This document shows, one piece after another, positions 52,860 through 64,000 of a stretch of DNA of 64,000 bases. The stretch is from positions 43,865,260-43,929,259 of the forward strand of contig NC_081553.1 in NCBI RefSeq assembly GCF_963082655.1. The letters run 5' to 3'. Position 1 is the first letter of the stretch; every line of letters begins with the position of its first letter. Made by a program: the position numbers and the translations under genes. Below the pieces are notes generated by a model, which was not told where the DNA came from, searched no databases, and saw only the letters and a program-made list of their open reading frames with translations. This DNA comes from Stomoxys calcitrans. Taxonomy: Eukaryota > Arthropoda > Insecta > Diptera > Muscidae.

Positions 52860-54274
52860 TTATACCCTCCACCATAGGATGGGGGTATACTAATTTCGTC
52901 ATTTTGTTTGTAACTACTCGAAATATTCGTCTGATATATATTCTTGATCATTGTGACATTTTATGTCGATCTAGCCATGTCCGTCCGTCCGTCCGTCTGT
53001 CCGTTCGTCCGTCCGTCTGTATGTCGAAAGCACGATATCTTTCAAAGGAGTAAAGCTAGCCGCTTGAAATTTTGCACAAATACTTCTTATTAGTGTAGGT
53101 CGGGTGGGATTGTAAATGGGCCATATCGGTCCATGTTTTGAAATAGCTGCCCTATAAACCGATCTTGGGTCTTGACTACTTGAGCCTCTTGAGGGCGCAA
53201 TTCTTACCCGATTGGAATGAAATTTTGCACGTGGTGTTTTGGCATCACTTCCAACAACTGTGCCTAGTATGGTTTAAATCGGTCAATAACCTGATATATC
53301 TGCCATATAAACCGATCTTGGGTCTTGACTTCTTGAGCTTCTAGAGGGCGTAATTCGTATCCAATTGGAATGAAATTTTGCATGACATGTTTTGCTATGA
53401 CTTCCAACAACTGTGCTAAATTAGGTTCAAATCGGTCCATAACCTGATATAGCTGCCATATAAACTGATCTTGAATCTTGACTTCTTGAGCCACTAGCGT
53501 GCGCAATTCTTACCCGATCAGAATGAAATTTTGCACGTCGTGTTTTGTTATTATATCCAACAACTGTGCCAAGTATGGTTCAAATCGGTCCATAACCTGA
53601 TATAGCTGCCATATACACCGATCTTGGGTCTTGACTTCTTGAGCCTCTAGAGTGCGCAATTCTTATCCGATTTGAATGAAATTTTGCACGAAGTATTTTG
53701 TTATGATATCCAACAACTGTGCCAAGTATGGTTCAAATTGGCCCACAACCTGGTATAGCTGTCATAAAAACCGGTCTGGGGACTTGATTTCTTGAGCTTC
53801 TAGAGGGCGCAATTCCTATCCGATTTGGCTGAAATTTCGCATTACGTATTTTATTATGACTTTCAACAACTGTGCCAAATAAGGTTGAAATCGGTTCATA
53901 ACCTGATGTAGCTGCCCTATAAACCCATATAGGATAGTGACTTCTTGAGCCTCTAGAATTCGCAATTATTATCCGATTTGCCTGAAATTTCGTACGACGG
54001 ATCCTGTCTGAATCGGTCTATAGCCTCATACAGCTCCCATATAAATCGATCTCTCTATTTTACTTCTTGAGCCCCCAAAGGGCGCAATTCTTATTCGAAT
54101 AGGCTGACATTTTACTCAGGTCTCCAGCATATAACTTAATTGTGGTCCGAAACGGACCATATCTTGACATCGCTCTAATAGCAGAGCAAATCTTTTCTTT
54201 TATCCTATTTTTGCCTAAGAAGAGATGCCGGGAAAAGAACTCGACAAATGCGATGCATGGTGGAGGGTATATAA
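52860..54274 (-). mobile_element. DINE-1/HINE-like element, second subfamily
   Basis: On the plus strand it opens with the tail hairpin TATACCCTCCACCATAGGAT, then a degraded ATATATTCTTGATCATTGTG and a GTCY block (GTCCGTCCGTCCGTCTGTCC). Seven to eight units of CTTGAGCCTCTAGAGGGCGC type follow, and it closes with GCATGGTGGAGGGTATATAA. The outermost head (the TTTTACTTGTTT sequence) is missing. The 18-base inverted pair TATACCCTCCACCAT/ATGGTGGAGGGTATA bounds the copy. Confidence 0.82.
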
Positions 54275-54545
54275 GATTCGCACCATGGGATAGGGGGTAT
54301 ATTAATATTTGTCAGACATCCCTGTTCAATACGGCTCAGAATGGTCTATATTTGAATATAGCTGCCATGTATAGCGATCTCCCGGTTTAAGGTCTAAGAC
54401 CCACAAAAAGTTCATTTGAGTTGTGTTAGGCCCCTGGACATTCATACCAAATATGGTCAAGATCGGTCTATATTTGAATATAGCTAGCATATATCCTGAT
54501 CTCCCGATTTAAGTTCTTGAATTTAAATTGGGTGATATTAAGATA
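54275..54545 (-). mobile_element. DINE-like fragment
   Basis: CATGGGATAGGGGGTATATT followed by one and a half units (GAATATAGCTGCCATGTATA). It abuts the preceding element. Confidence 0.6.
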
Positions 54546-55404
54546 TGGACTTTGGACATTTTATTCTGAACTGAAGGACTGAGCAAGACAAACTGAGTGA
54601 TACATGATTGTCGTTACAACTGAAAATCAGACACAGGTCATCACAATGTGTATATGACACTCAAAAATGTATAGACAGGCGACCAAGCATAGCAAGGCAT
54701 TATATTGTATAACGCATACAAATAACCCAACTAAGGTAGAAGGTTTAATGATGTCTATAGGTTAGAAGATGTGTGCAAGACTTCTAAACATGGGATCACC
54801 AATTAAAATCTCCCCGCGGCGGCAAAATTGACAGTAGAGAGAGTCACAGAGTACAAGCAGAGCGAGCCGAACAAAGAAAACAAAACTAACTACCACCGAA
54901 GCTGTGCACCTAAGCACATGTGGTGGTTGGTTTAATGATTTTGTTTTGATTATGAATAATATTGTTGTTGTTGTTATATGCTGGCTTTCAAAGCCAGTGC
55001 CAGGTTAACGCTGAGATTTTTTGAAAAGGATCAAAAAAGGGTATTTTTTTGAAGAAAGAGTCACAAGAAGGGTATTGTTTTCAAAAAAAAGGGGTCAATG
55101 CCTTTTTAAAGTAGTCATCTCTTTTAACTTATCTATACTGAGGTTGGGAGTTCAGTGGTAGTTATCCTAGTGCTGGGAAGCTTGTGAAGTACTAAACTTA
55201 GTAAATAAACCCTATTAACTTGCGTGTAGTGTCGCTCTGACCTTACTCTCTTTTGCTATTTAAAGCTGGTTTACAGCTAGATTTCATATAACATCTGTTC
55301 AATGCTGTAAATTTCGGTTAGGAAAAATACCTCCAGTAGAAATTTGCAAGGTCTCAATTACCAAACTATCAAAATTTTATTCGCTCTCACGCATTCTCCC
55401 GAAC
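54546..55404. other. Intergenic sequence, unannotated
   Basis: No gene recognised. A palindrome CTGGCTTTCAAAGCCAG lies at ~54982-54998 beside a TTG run. Confidence 0.4.
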
Positions 55405-56900
55405 GACTTACTTTACTTTAATTGGCTATGACAGAATATTTGTTCCACTAGTCGAACGTAGAACAGCGTTCCAAGCGCCTCGATCTTCTGCGCTCATTCT
55501 AAAATCTCTGACACCAAGTTTCGAGATGTCTCCCACAACTTTATCTTTCTTGGCTGGTCTTCCCGGTTTGCGTGTAACACCGTGTTTGCCTTCAAAAGAC
55601 TTCTTTGCTGGAGCTTCTTCATCCATTCTGACAACATGACCTAGCCAACACAGCCTTGTATTTTGATACGTGTAACTATTCTATCGTCGTCATACAGCTC
55701 GTCGTCGTCGTTTCCTATATTCTCCATTAACGCAAACTGGTCCATATATTTTACGAAGAATCTTTCTCTCAAATACTCCAAGCACTGCCTCATCTGCTTT
55801 CACAAGTACCCATGCCTTAGAAGCATATAACAGCACGGGTAGTATCAGTGTCTTGTAAAGTGTAGTCTTCGTCTGTCGAGAGGTGGCCTTGTTTCTAAAC
55901 TGCTTACTTAGTCCAAAGTAGCATCTGTTTGCCAGTATTATTCTTCGCTTTATCTCAAAACTGGTGTCATTCGTTTCGGTTACGGCGTTGCCGAGGTAGA
56001 TAAAGTTACTGACTATCTCAAAGTTGTGGTTCCCAACTTTGTCCATTTTCTTTATCTGTTCGGTTGTGCAAGGCTTTTTGGGAGTTGAAACCATCCATTT
56101 CGTCTTATCTCCATTTACTGCCAGACCCATTTTCACTGACTCTCTTTCGATTCTTTCAAAGGCTGCAGTTATTACTTCCGGTGACCGACCTATGATATCG
56201 ATATCGTCGGCATAGGCGAGTAGCATGTGCTCTCTTGTGATTAGTGTGCCATATCTATTCACATCTGCATCTCGAATAATCTTCTCCAGCAGGATATTAA
56301 AGAGATCACAGGATAGTCTCCTTCTGACTGAAACCTCTGAAACCTCGTTTGGTGTTAAATGGTTCGGAGAGATTCTTTCTTATTCTTACCGAGAAACGCG
56401 TATCAGCAAGTGTCTCCTTGCAGAGTATTAATTAATTTTGCAGGGATACCAAACTCAGACATGGCTTGAAATTCCTTTGAACGTAAAGGGGTATCGAAAG
56501 CGGCTTTGTAGTCAACCAAGAGATGGTAGATGTTGATTTGTCCTTCTCGGATCTTTTCCAGAATTTGGCGCAGTGTGGATTTGTCAGGTCTAAAGCCGCA
56601 TTGATAGGGCCCAATTATCTCATTGACTTTAGGTTTTCAACCTTTCACACAGTACGCTCGAGAGTATCTTGTATGCGATGGGGAGGAGACTTATCCCTCT
56701 GTCGTTGGCACATTCCTTCTTGTCTCCTTTCTCGTCATGTTCAAACGGGTGCAAACCTTTGCTGTAACAAGGTAATGATCCAAATCTATATTCGCTCCCC
56801 GGATCGATCGTACATCTAACACGTTGGATAAATGCCTTCCATCGATCACATCGATAGACCGATCTACGTAAATCTTTTCTTTAGCATCTATAGGCTGCAA
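55405..56900 (-). pseudogene. LINE with endonuclease end fused to reverse transcriptase
   Basis: Reading leftward: VIDGRHLSNVLDVRSIRGAN and IDLDHYLVTAKVCTRL (end of endonuclease, ~56850-56740), directly followed by KKECANDRGISLLPIAYKIL (start of RT, ~56720). Then IIGPYQCGFRPDKSTLRQIL (~56620), HLLVDYKAAFDTPL (motif A, ~56510), MLLAYADDIDIIGRSPEV (motif C, ~56220), and YKTLILPVLLYASKAWVLVK to VCVNGEYRK (~55720). After a frameshift comes the C-terminal MDEEAPAKKSFEG...RKPGRP. The catalytic Asp residues in motifs A and C are present, but frameshifts and stops inactivate it. It is the same family as 22665-23590. Confidence 0.85.
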
Positions 56901-58103
56901 TTCTTATTCTTTTTAACTGAAATTCTGCCGTTGACTTCTGCTCTGATCTTCACACCAGAACTAGTCTTAATCGACACATAGCTTGTTATAGGTGACGGGG
57001 AGGGAGTTTCAGTCCGCCGTGATATTTTAAGTTTAATGACTTCCAACATATGTTGGTGTTGGTCTTCGACGTCCTTTATTCGGCATCAAACAACCATGTA
57101 AGTAACTCCAGAAATCATAGCAAAAGCTGTATACTAACATTTTACTTTAGGCCTAATTTGATTTTCCATTCTATTTTTAAGAAAAAAAGTACATGTTCAT
57201 ATATCAACAACTCACCCTAGCACTGTTATCTAGACAATTGATCTAATTATATAACAGAGATCAATGGGGAGAATACAACATTGCCCATTTAAATAAAAAT
57301 AATAATGCATAATCAATAAACGTTTAAATGCGGGTATGAATTTCCATTTATGTAGTAAAATCTAAATTAGCAAATTACAAAACAATAACAGATAAAATTT
57401 AGAATAAAATACGCAGTAGACTGTAGATTTTGTTGTAACAACGCCTAGACTGAAGAAAATGCAAAAAATTGTTTACGTCCAACTTGTTAACCTACTCAAA
57501 ATTTTATAGAAGAAATACAACAAGATTGTTTATCCAAACCTAAGATAGGTCGTAATTTTTATTTCCTTAAAAAAAAAAAAATATATATATACATATATAA
57601 ATTACTGCTTCGGAATAAATCAATGCCGATTGACTAATGAATTGAAATCATTAAGTAAATGGCTTTGTCTAATTTAATGTTTACTAAATTGATTTTAATT
57701 TGTATTAAAATAGAGCAAATTAAAATACGATGCAAAAACATGCTTAAATTTTGTGTTTCTTTTATCGATTCTAAATTGTTTTCAATTTGACGATGGGACA
57801 AACGTGTGTTGTCATAAATTATTCATCATCATCACTTATGTATATTGAAGGCATGTGTTGCCCAGTTGTTTTACCTCTATGTCAAAGGAATATTTAGTTC
57901 ATTGAGAAGTTGTTTTTAAACAGAAGCAAAACGGTGCAAAATTATGAATGAAACATAAATTCAATTTAAACTTCCAATACCTTTGATGGTGACAAATAAA
58001 CAGTTTACACTAGATTACAGTTACTTATTCTACACTGCAATTCACTGGAATAGCAGATATAAACGACCCATATACATTACTTGAATTTATAACTTTGTTT
58101 TGT
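56901..58103. other. Intergenic sequence, unannotated
   Basis: A DINE-like scrap (GCAATTCTTATTC) is at 56898. The rest is AT-rich without recognised genes; an AT microsatellite lies at ~57575-57600. Confidence 0.4.
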
Positions 58104-59449
58104 TATACCCACCACCGCAGGATCATATGAATATGAATATCATTTAGTCATACCGTTTGCAACACATCGAAATGTAAATTTCCGACCCTACAAAGTATAT
58201 ATATTTCGGATCGTTGTAAAATCCTAAGACGATTTAACGATGTCCGTCCGTCTGTTGTAATCACTCTACAGACTTCAAAAATTGAGAATTGAGCTGAAAT
58301 TTGGCACAGATACGTCTTTTTGATGCACGCTGGTTAAGTTTTTGAACAGGCCAAATCGTACCATACTTGGATATAGCTGCTATATAGACCGATTTTCCGA
58401 TAAAGGGTCTAACGCCCATAAAAACTACATTTTCATCCGATCTTGCTGAAATTTTAAACAGTGAATAGTTTTAGGCCTCCCAAAATCTGAACCAAATATG
58501 GTTCATATCGGACTATATTTCTATATAGCTGTCATATATACTGATCTGCCGATAAAGGGGCTGAAGCCCATAAAAGCTTTATTTATTACCCGATTTCGCT
58601 GAAGTTTGAAATACTGGGTTTTTTTAATCCGCCCGAAATCCCACCTAAATATGATTCAGATCGGACTATATTTAGATATAACTGCCATATAGACCGATCT
58701 CCCGATTTAGGGTCTGAAACCCATAAAAGCTTTATATTTAACCGATTTCGCTGAAATTTTAAACAGTAAGTAGTTATACGCCTCCTAACATAGGACCCAA
58801 ATATGATCCATATCGATAGATATAGCTGCCATATAGACTGTTCTTCCGATAAAGGGTCTGAAGCCCATAACAATTTTATTTATTACCCGATTTCGCAGAA
58901 ATTTGAAATAGAGGATTATTTTAAGCCTCCTGACAATTGACCCAAAATGATTCTAATCGGACTATATTAAGGTATAGCTGCCATATAGACCGATCTCCAG
59001 ATAAAGGGTCTGAAGTCTAAAAAGCTTTTTTTAAACCGATTTCGCTGAAATTTGAAACCGTAATCAGTTTTTACGCCTCCTAACATATAGACCGATCTGC
59101 CGATAAAGGGTCTGAAGCCCATAAAAGCTTTATTTATTACCCGACGTCGCTGAATTTTTAAACAGTGGGTAGTTTTAGGTCTCCCGACATCCGTTATTTT
59201 GATATGGCTGCCATACAACCGATCTCCCTATAAAGGGCCTGAAGCGACCGTTTAGAAGTAACTGTCATATAGACCGATGAACCGGTTATAGGTCTGAACA
59301 TCGTAAAATCTTTATTTATTACCCGATTTTGTTGAAATTTTAAAGGTATCCAATTTTCAGCGGATTGTGAGGAAAGGGGGTTCACATATATACCCGAGGT
59401 GGTGGGTATCCAAAGTTCGGTCCGGCCGAACTTAATGTCTTTTTACTTT
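58104..59449 (-). mobile_element. DINE-1/HINE-like element, 1.35 kb, complete
   Basis: On the plus strand it begins TTATACCCACCACCGCAGGA (tail hairpin), then GTTTGCAACACATCGAAATG, AAAGTATATATATTTCGGAT and a short GTCCGTCCGTCTG block. About seven ~153-bp units follow. It ends in the intact head CCGAGGTGGTGGGTATCCAA, TTCGGTCCGGCCGAA and TTTTTACTTTG. Confidence 0.85.
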
Positions 59450-59575
59450 GTTTTTGTTGTATTGTCTTCAATTACATTCAATGGAACAGATTTTCAATAT
59501 TTTATTTTGAAATAGGACAAGTTTTAAAAATTGGCGATGTATGTACTTTACCATCACTTTCTAGTACAATTTAAA

Positions 59576-60083
59576 ACAAGTAAAAGCGTGCTAAGTGCGA
59601 TCGGGCCGAATCTTGGGAATCCACCACCATGGATTCTGTTAAAATATGGAAGCCATATCTGGTTATAGACCGACTTGGACCGTGCTTGGCGCAGTTGTTG
59701 AGAGTCATATCAGAACACTATATGCAAAATTTCAGCCAGATCGAATAAAAATAGTGGCTTGAAAGAGCTCAACATTTCAAATCGGGGTATCGGTTCAAAT
59801 GGGACCAATTTGGATCGTACCGTTGTTGTCAGTCATAACAGAACACAATGTGCAAAATTTTAGCCAAATCGGACAAAAACTGCGGCTTCCAGGGGCTCAA
59901 AAAGTCAAATCGGGAGATCAGTTTATATGGGAGTTATGTCAGGTTATAGACCGATTTGAACCGTACTTTATACAGTTGTTGGAAATCATAACAGATCATT
60001 GGATTATGAAGAAAGGTGGTTTACGTAAATACCTGAGGTGGTGGGTATCCAAAGTTCAGCCCGGTCGAACTTATCGGCTATTT
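59576..60083. mobile_element. Small DINE-like composite with a head at both ends
   Basis: It starts with a plus-strand head (ACAAGTAAAAGCGTGCTAAG, GCGATCGGGCCGAA, CCACCACCATGG). After about two units it ends in a minus-strand head of another subfamily (CTGAGGTGGTGGGTATCCAA, TTCAGCCCGGTCGAAC). It lacks both tails, suggesting recombination between inverted copies. Confidence 0.65.
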
Positions 60084-60168
60084 AATGGTTTTTTCTGAAG
60101 TTCTTGCATGGATTCGAAACCAGGCGTTCAGCGTCATATGAAGACATGCTAACCTCTGCGAACCGTGC
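60084..60168 (-). mobile_element. SINE head fragment
   Basis: The tRNA-like part of the SINE (B-box-like TGGTTTCGAATCC, then GCTGAACGCCTGG order reversed) ends at AACCTCTGCG. The body is missing. Confidence 0.6.
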
Positions 60169-60184
60169 TCTCTTTTAACAATTA

Positions 60185-60395
60185 ATTCCGCTTATGTTCA
60201 ATGGCCACTCTATTGATTTTCAAAATCAGTTCCCTGATTATGGACGAAAAGCTGAGCACGCCGGTATGTTTGGTCGAACTTGGGATATTCGAACGGCTGC
60301 TGCGTTAATGATTGTTCGAAATTTCTTCTCAACAACATATACATTTATGGGAAGTGGGAATTCACAGAAGCGCCCACTGGTGTACTCCCTGAAGC
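60185..60395 (-). pseudogene. Jockey-like LINE linker fragment
   Basis: Words ATTCCGCTTATGTTCAATG, TTGGGATATTCGAACGGCTG, TTAATGATTGTTCGAAATTT and CTGGTGTACTCCCTG match, in order, the linker region between endonuclease and RT at 36958-37175. Confidence 0.6.
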
Positions 60396-60450
60396 CATTT
60401 TAAACGGCTTTCATGCACCTATGAATGTGCATGAAAGTCGTTTAAAATGG
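60395..60450. repeat. 24-bp inverted repeat with 8-nt loop
   Basis: CCATTTTAAACGGCTTTCAT with GCAC (60395-60418) and its complement (60427-60450) pair at 23 of 24 positions across CTATGAAT. It begins where the LINE fragment ends. Confidence 0.88.
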
Positions 60451-61060
60451 CAACTATCCCAGCAAAACTCTCATTACCAAATAATCAGAATAGTAAGCTC
60501 ATTCAAAAACTGATAGCTACTTATTTTTAGGCATCGTATCTAATTACATGTACATCGCGATGTCCTAGGAGGAAAGTCCTTCCGTACAAGCATACCAATA
60601 GTTCAAAAATAAGTACTTATGCCTAAGCATACAAGTTTTCAAAAAATAATGACATACTATCTTAGTTGAACGTTGCTACAAAATAGCTTCTTCAACTCAA
60701 ACATCTTCGCGCCTTTCCCCACCATCACGTTCTCAATGCTCAGTTTCTTTGAAGAAGACAAATTTTATATGAATAATTCAAATTATAAGTGAAATCAAAA
60801 CTTAATCTCATAGCAACCGTGAGTTGAACCAAGAAGCTTCCGTTTTCAAAGTAGTCGCTCTACGCATTCTTCCACATTACTGTTGTTTGAATAATACACT
60901 ATTTTCTCCTTTTAATATTAGCTAAAAAAAGCAAACTTTAATTCTATTTCATCAAAGATGGCCGTGCCTTTATGTTTATGTTTGACATATTCTACTTATA
61001 GACACAATATTATAACACATGGGAGTGACTTTAGTAGTTTTGTGGCATGAACGTACATCA
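60451..61060. other. Intergenic sequence, unannotated
   Basis: No gene or repeat recognised. Confidence 0.4.
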
Positions 61061-61102
61061 GAAGATTTACAATGCAAAGGTCCTGAGTTCGAACCTCGGA
61101 GG
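61061..61102 (+). repeat. tRNA-like T-arm remnant
   Basis: CCTGAGTTCGAACCTCGG forms a T-arm: CTGAG pairs with CTCGG around TTCGAAC. No anticodon or acceptor arm is found upstream, so it is a SINE remnant rather than a tRNA gene. Confidence 0.4.
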
Positions 61103-61144
61103 TTATATTCGATATTTCAATAGGTATACAAAATTACAGTCCGA

Positions 61145-61248
61145 CTAAATTTGGATATAAGTGCTATATAATAAAAGTATTACGTATGCTCGGTGGTGTA
61201 GGATATTATATAATCGGCTGCGCCCGACTTTTGCTTTTCCTTACTGGT
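61145..61248 (-). mobile_element. DINE-like head, third subfamily
   Basis: CGGTGGTGTAGGATATTATA, ATCGGCTGCGCCCGACTTTT and CCTTACTGG are the reverse complement of the head seen at 21365. Confidence 0.6.
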
Positions 61249-62812
61249 TATCAATACCAAGGTTATAATTATGATTTTGTTTCTATTAGTACAAATGAGT
61301 GCTTATTCTTGAGCTTCATCGAATGTTGTATGTAATGACATTTGTATTACCGCTAACACAGTAAATCCAAAAAATCCATGCCAAAAATAATGACATGACT
61401 TACCAAGTTTTTGCTGGGTATATTGCATGCAAAATGTCATATCATATGGCTTACCGAAAAGCTCAAACTTATGCGAATCACTAACAATTGAATGGGAAAA
61501 CTCTCCATCTGAAAATACAGACAGATACAGATCCTTCAATCACAAGTAACTGACTTTCTACAGATGCCTATATTTGACTTTGTGCCCATTTTGTGCAATC
61601 TTTTTAATTTCATATCCTTAGAAAGGTTCATCCCCACCATGTTCTTATTTTTGGGGACTTTATACTTGCTTGTGGCAAACTAATGCAGAATTGGAGACCG
61701 GAAAAAACCCGAGGTTACTTTTCCCCATATTCTATAGTGCAGAAACATAAAAATATACATCTCCTACAAATAAAATTGCATTGAAAATCAAATCAATCAT
61801 TGATGTCCATGAAAAATAATTCAAAACTACACTACTCAATGCAGTCGATATAGATCACTTCTAAACAGCAGTAAACACTGAAATTTGTTAGACATTGATA
61901 TAAAAATTCGTTCAGACCATAAATAACTCTTTTGAAATGATGTACAAATTGCCTTGCTGAAAGCGTGGGACTACCTATCTATTGTAGCTATTTGCTCAGA
62001 ATACAGTTTATAGCAATACGCGTCATAATGAACGCCTAGCTAGCTTCGCCTAGCCGAATGATGGAATGATTCATCCACAAAGCGTGTCTGGCATAGAGCA
62101 TACGATACGGTGAGCAAACACCAAACTAAAGCTGCAAAATATGATTGCTTATTTATTGATAGTTTCAGTAAGTCATTAACACTGCCACAACAACAACCAT
62201 TCAATTGGTTGTTATTTCATGTGATGTATTGTTCTAGTGAGAAGCATGATGTTCAACATTCTATCAATATGGTAAAATGTAATAAATATCACATAACATT
62301 TAATTGTTACTTCCTATAATAAGGAAGTTGGACTTGAGGAACTCATCCAAATATTAATAAAATAACATGTGTAATTCTATGTTTATGGCAAATACTATAA
62401 AATAGCTGTGACAAATGTCCTTTGTCAAAGTTATTTGACATCAAAGATCGTTAGTCCCCTGGCGAAATACACAGAGCCTTATTCCATATCACTTTGTTTT
62501 ATTAAGTTTTTAAAAAATGTGTTATATTTTATATGTCAAGTTCAAATTCTTTTTAAAAAAACAATATAACTTCAGCATAAGTTGTGGGAATTCAAACAGA
62601 GATAGCAACATAAACAAACTTTTTTTTTGCAGAAAGAAAACTTGATAAGAATAAATATACACTTAATCGTTGATAAGAAACTGCTTAAAATGTAAATATA
62701 AATATAATACATATGTACACTAGAGTGTCCCAAAAAACAAAAAGTGTTTTTTTTTTGAAACGCAAACCCTCCATTTTCCTTCTTTAGATCTCAATAAGCA
62801 AAATACGAAATA
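61249..62812. other. Repeat-poor intergenic sequence
   Basis: About 1.5 kb without recognised repeats, unusual for this window. Apart from the weak candidate exon I see no gene; a 69-codon frame at 62110-62319 has no domain. Confidence 0.4.
61390..61490 (-). other. Weak candidate internal exon
   Basis: On the minus strand a good acceptor (CTGTCTGTATTTTCAG, ending ~61493) and donor (AAACTTG|GTAAGTC, ~61400) bound a ~95-nt stretch. One frame reads GEFSHSIVSDSHKFELFGKP then YDMTFCMQYTQQKL. The frame stays open beyond both sites. I do not recognise the protein and no neighbouring exon was found. Confidence 0.2.
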
Positions 62813-63048
62813 TTGGGTTGCCCAAAAAGTAATTGCGGATTTTTCATATAGTCGGCGTGGACAAATTTTTTCACAGCTTGTGACTCTGTAATTGCTTTCT
62901 TTCTTCTGTCAGTTATCAGCTGTTACTTTTAGCTTGCTTTAGAAAAAAGTTGAAAAAAAGTATATATGATTAAAGTTCATTCTAAGTTTTATTAAAAATG
63001 CATTTACTTTCTTTTAAAAAATCCGCAATTACTTTTTGGGCAACCCAA
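62813..63048 (+). mobile_element. Mariner-derived MITE, 236 bp
   Basis: Full-length, TA at both sides (62811-62812, 63049-63050), same orientation as the transposase-bearing copy. The terminal repeats are intact. Confidence 0.92.
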
Positions 63049-63084
63049 TATTATGACGATCACTTAACAATAATAGGCGTACAT

Positions 63085-64000
63085 TTTTATACCCATCACC
63101 GAAGGATGGGGTTAAATTCATTTTGTCATTCCGTTTGCAATACATTGAAATATTCACTTCCCACCCTATAAAGTAAAGATATATTCTTGATCAGCGAAAA
63201 CATCTAAGACGATCTATCCATGTCCCTCCGTCTATCTGATGAAATCACGCTACAGTCTTTAAAAATAGAGATATTGAGTTGAAATTTTGCACAAATTCTT
63301 TTTTTGTCCATAAGCAGGTTAAGTTCGAAGATGGGTTATATCGGACTATATCTTGATATAGACCCCATATAGACCGATCCGTCGATTTAAGGTCTTAGGC
63401 CCATAAAAGACACATTTATTATCCAGCGAGTTGTGTTAGGCCCTTCGACATCATTCGTCAATTTAGCTCAGATCGGTCCATATTTGGATATAGCTTCCAT
63501 ATAGACCGATCTCTCGATTTAAGGTCTTGAGTTCGTAAAAGTCGCATTTATTATCAGATTTTGCCAAAATTTGGGACAGTGAGTTGTGTCAGACCCTTCG
63601 ACATCATTCTTCAATTTGGCTCAGATCGGTTCAGATTTGGATATAGCTGCCATATACATCGATCTCTCGATTTAAGGGTTTGGGCCCATAAAAGGCGCAT
63701 TTATTGTCCGATGTCGTCGAAATTTGGGACAATGAGTTAAGTTAAGCCCCTCGACATACTTCTGCAATGTGGCACAGATCGGTCAAGATTTGGATATAGC
63801 TGCTATATAGACCTATCTCTCGGTTTAAGGATTTGGGCCCATGAAAGGCGCATTTATTGTCCGATGTCGTCGAAATTTGGGACAATGAGTTAAGTTAAGC
63901 CCCTCGACAAACTTCCGCAATATGGCGCAGATCGGTCAAGATTTGGATATAGCTGCCATATAGACCGATCTATGGATTTAAGGTCTTGCGCCCATAAAAT
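63085..64000 (-). mobile_element. DINE-1/HINE-like element, cut by right edge
   Basis: Begins TTTTATACCCATCACCGAAG (tail hairpin), with GTTTGCAATACATTG, AAAGTAAAGATATATTCTTG and a decayed GTCY block. Five or more ~153-bp units run to the window end. The head lies outside. Confidence 0.8.

Overview
This window is eukaryotic nuclear DNA from a dipteran, most likely a calyptrate (muscid-type) fly such as a Stomoxys/Musca relative. The evidence is AT-rich sequence, GT-AG introns, an insect-type autophagy gene, a TATA/Inr core promoter, and dense fly-type transposable elements. The genus is an inference from the style of the repeats. The sequence shows no prokaryotic operon, CRISPR array or rRNA gene.

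Two genes can be supported. The first is Atg16 on the minus strand. Six coding exons run from an ATG at 38806 down to 3590 and join in phase to give 387 codons: the ATG5-binding helix, the coiled coil, a linker and the first two WD40 blades. The remaining blades lie beyond the left edge, so the gene is partial and exceeds 35 kb. The second is a compact single-exon gene at 45627-46031 (minus strand, 134 aa). It is built from three degenerate W-[DN]-G-x-F repeats, has its own TATA/Inr promoter, and I could not identify its family.

Nearly everything else is repeats. The dominant class resembles DINE-1/HINE (Helentron-associated) elements. It has a head starting ACAAGTAAAA with a TTCGGCC/GGCCGAA hairpin, internal tandem units of about 153 bp, a GACR tetranucleotide block, a tail reading AATATATATACTTTA...GGGTC, and a terminal hairpin ending GGGTATAAAAA. 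Copies cover 1-1249, 3791-6502, 12328-16038, 28601-30521, 41785-45032, 46618-52050, 52860-54545, 58104-60083 and 63085-64000. The next most frequent are a mariner-derived ~237-bp MITE family (six copies, plus one transposase-bearing relative at 16156), tRNA-derived SINEs, dead LINEs of at least three types, short retroposon-like elements nested in one LINE, and a second tandem repeat of about 133 bp (24790-27610).

Region by region: 1-38806 is the Atg16 gene body, with introns swollen by these insertions (10.7 kb and 20.1 kb for the two largest) and a 1-kb 16-bp minisatellite at 20005-21085. 38807-45030 is intergenic DNA with a foldback sequence, a MITE and a head-to-head pair of DINE-like elements. 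45250-46170 is the small gene. 46618-64000 is repeat-rich intergenic DNA with LINE remnants and one weak candidate exon near 61400. I found no convincing new biological system. The most worthwhile leads are the three-repeat gene, the anatomy of intron growth in Atg16, and the dated nesting of small retroposons inside a LINE.
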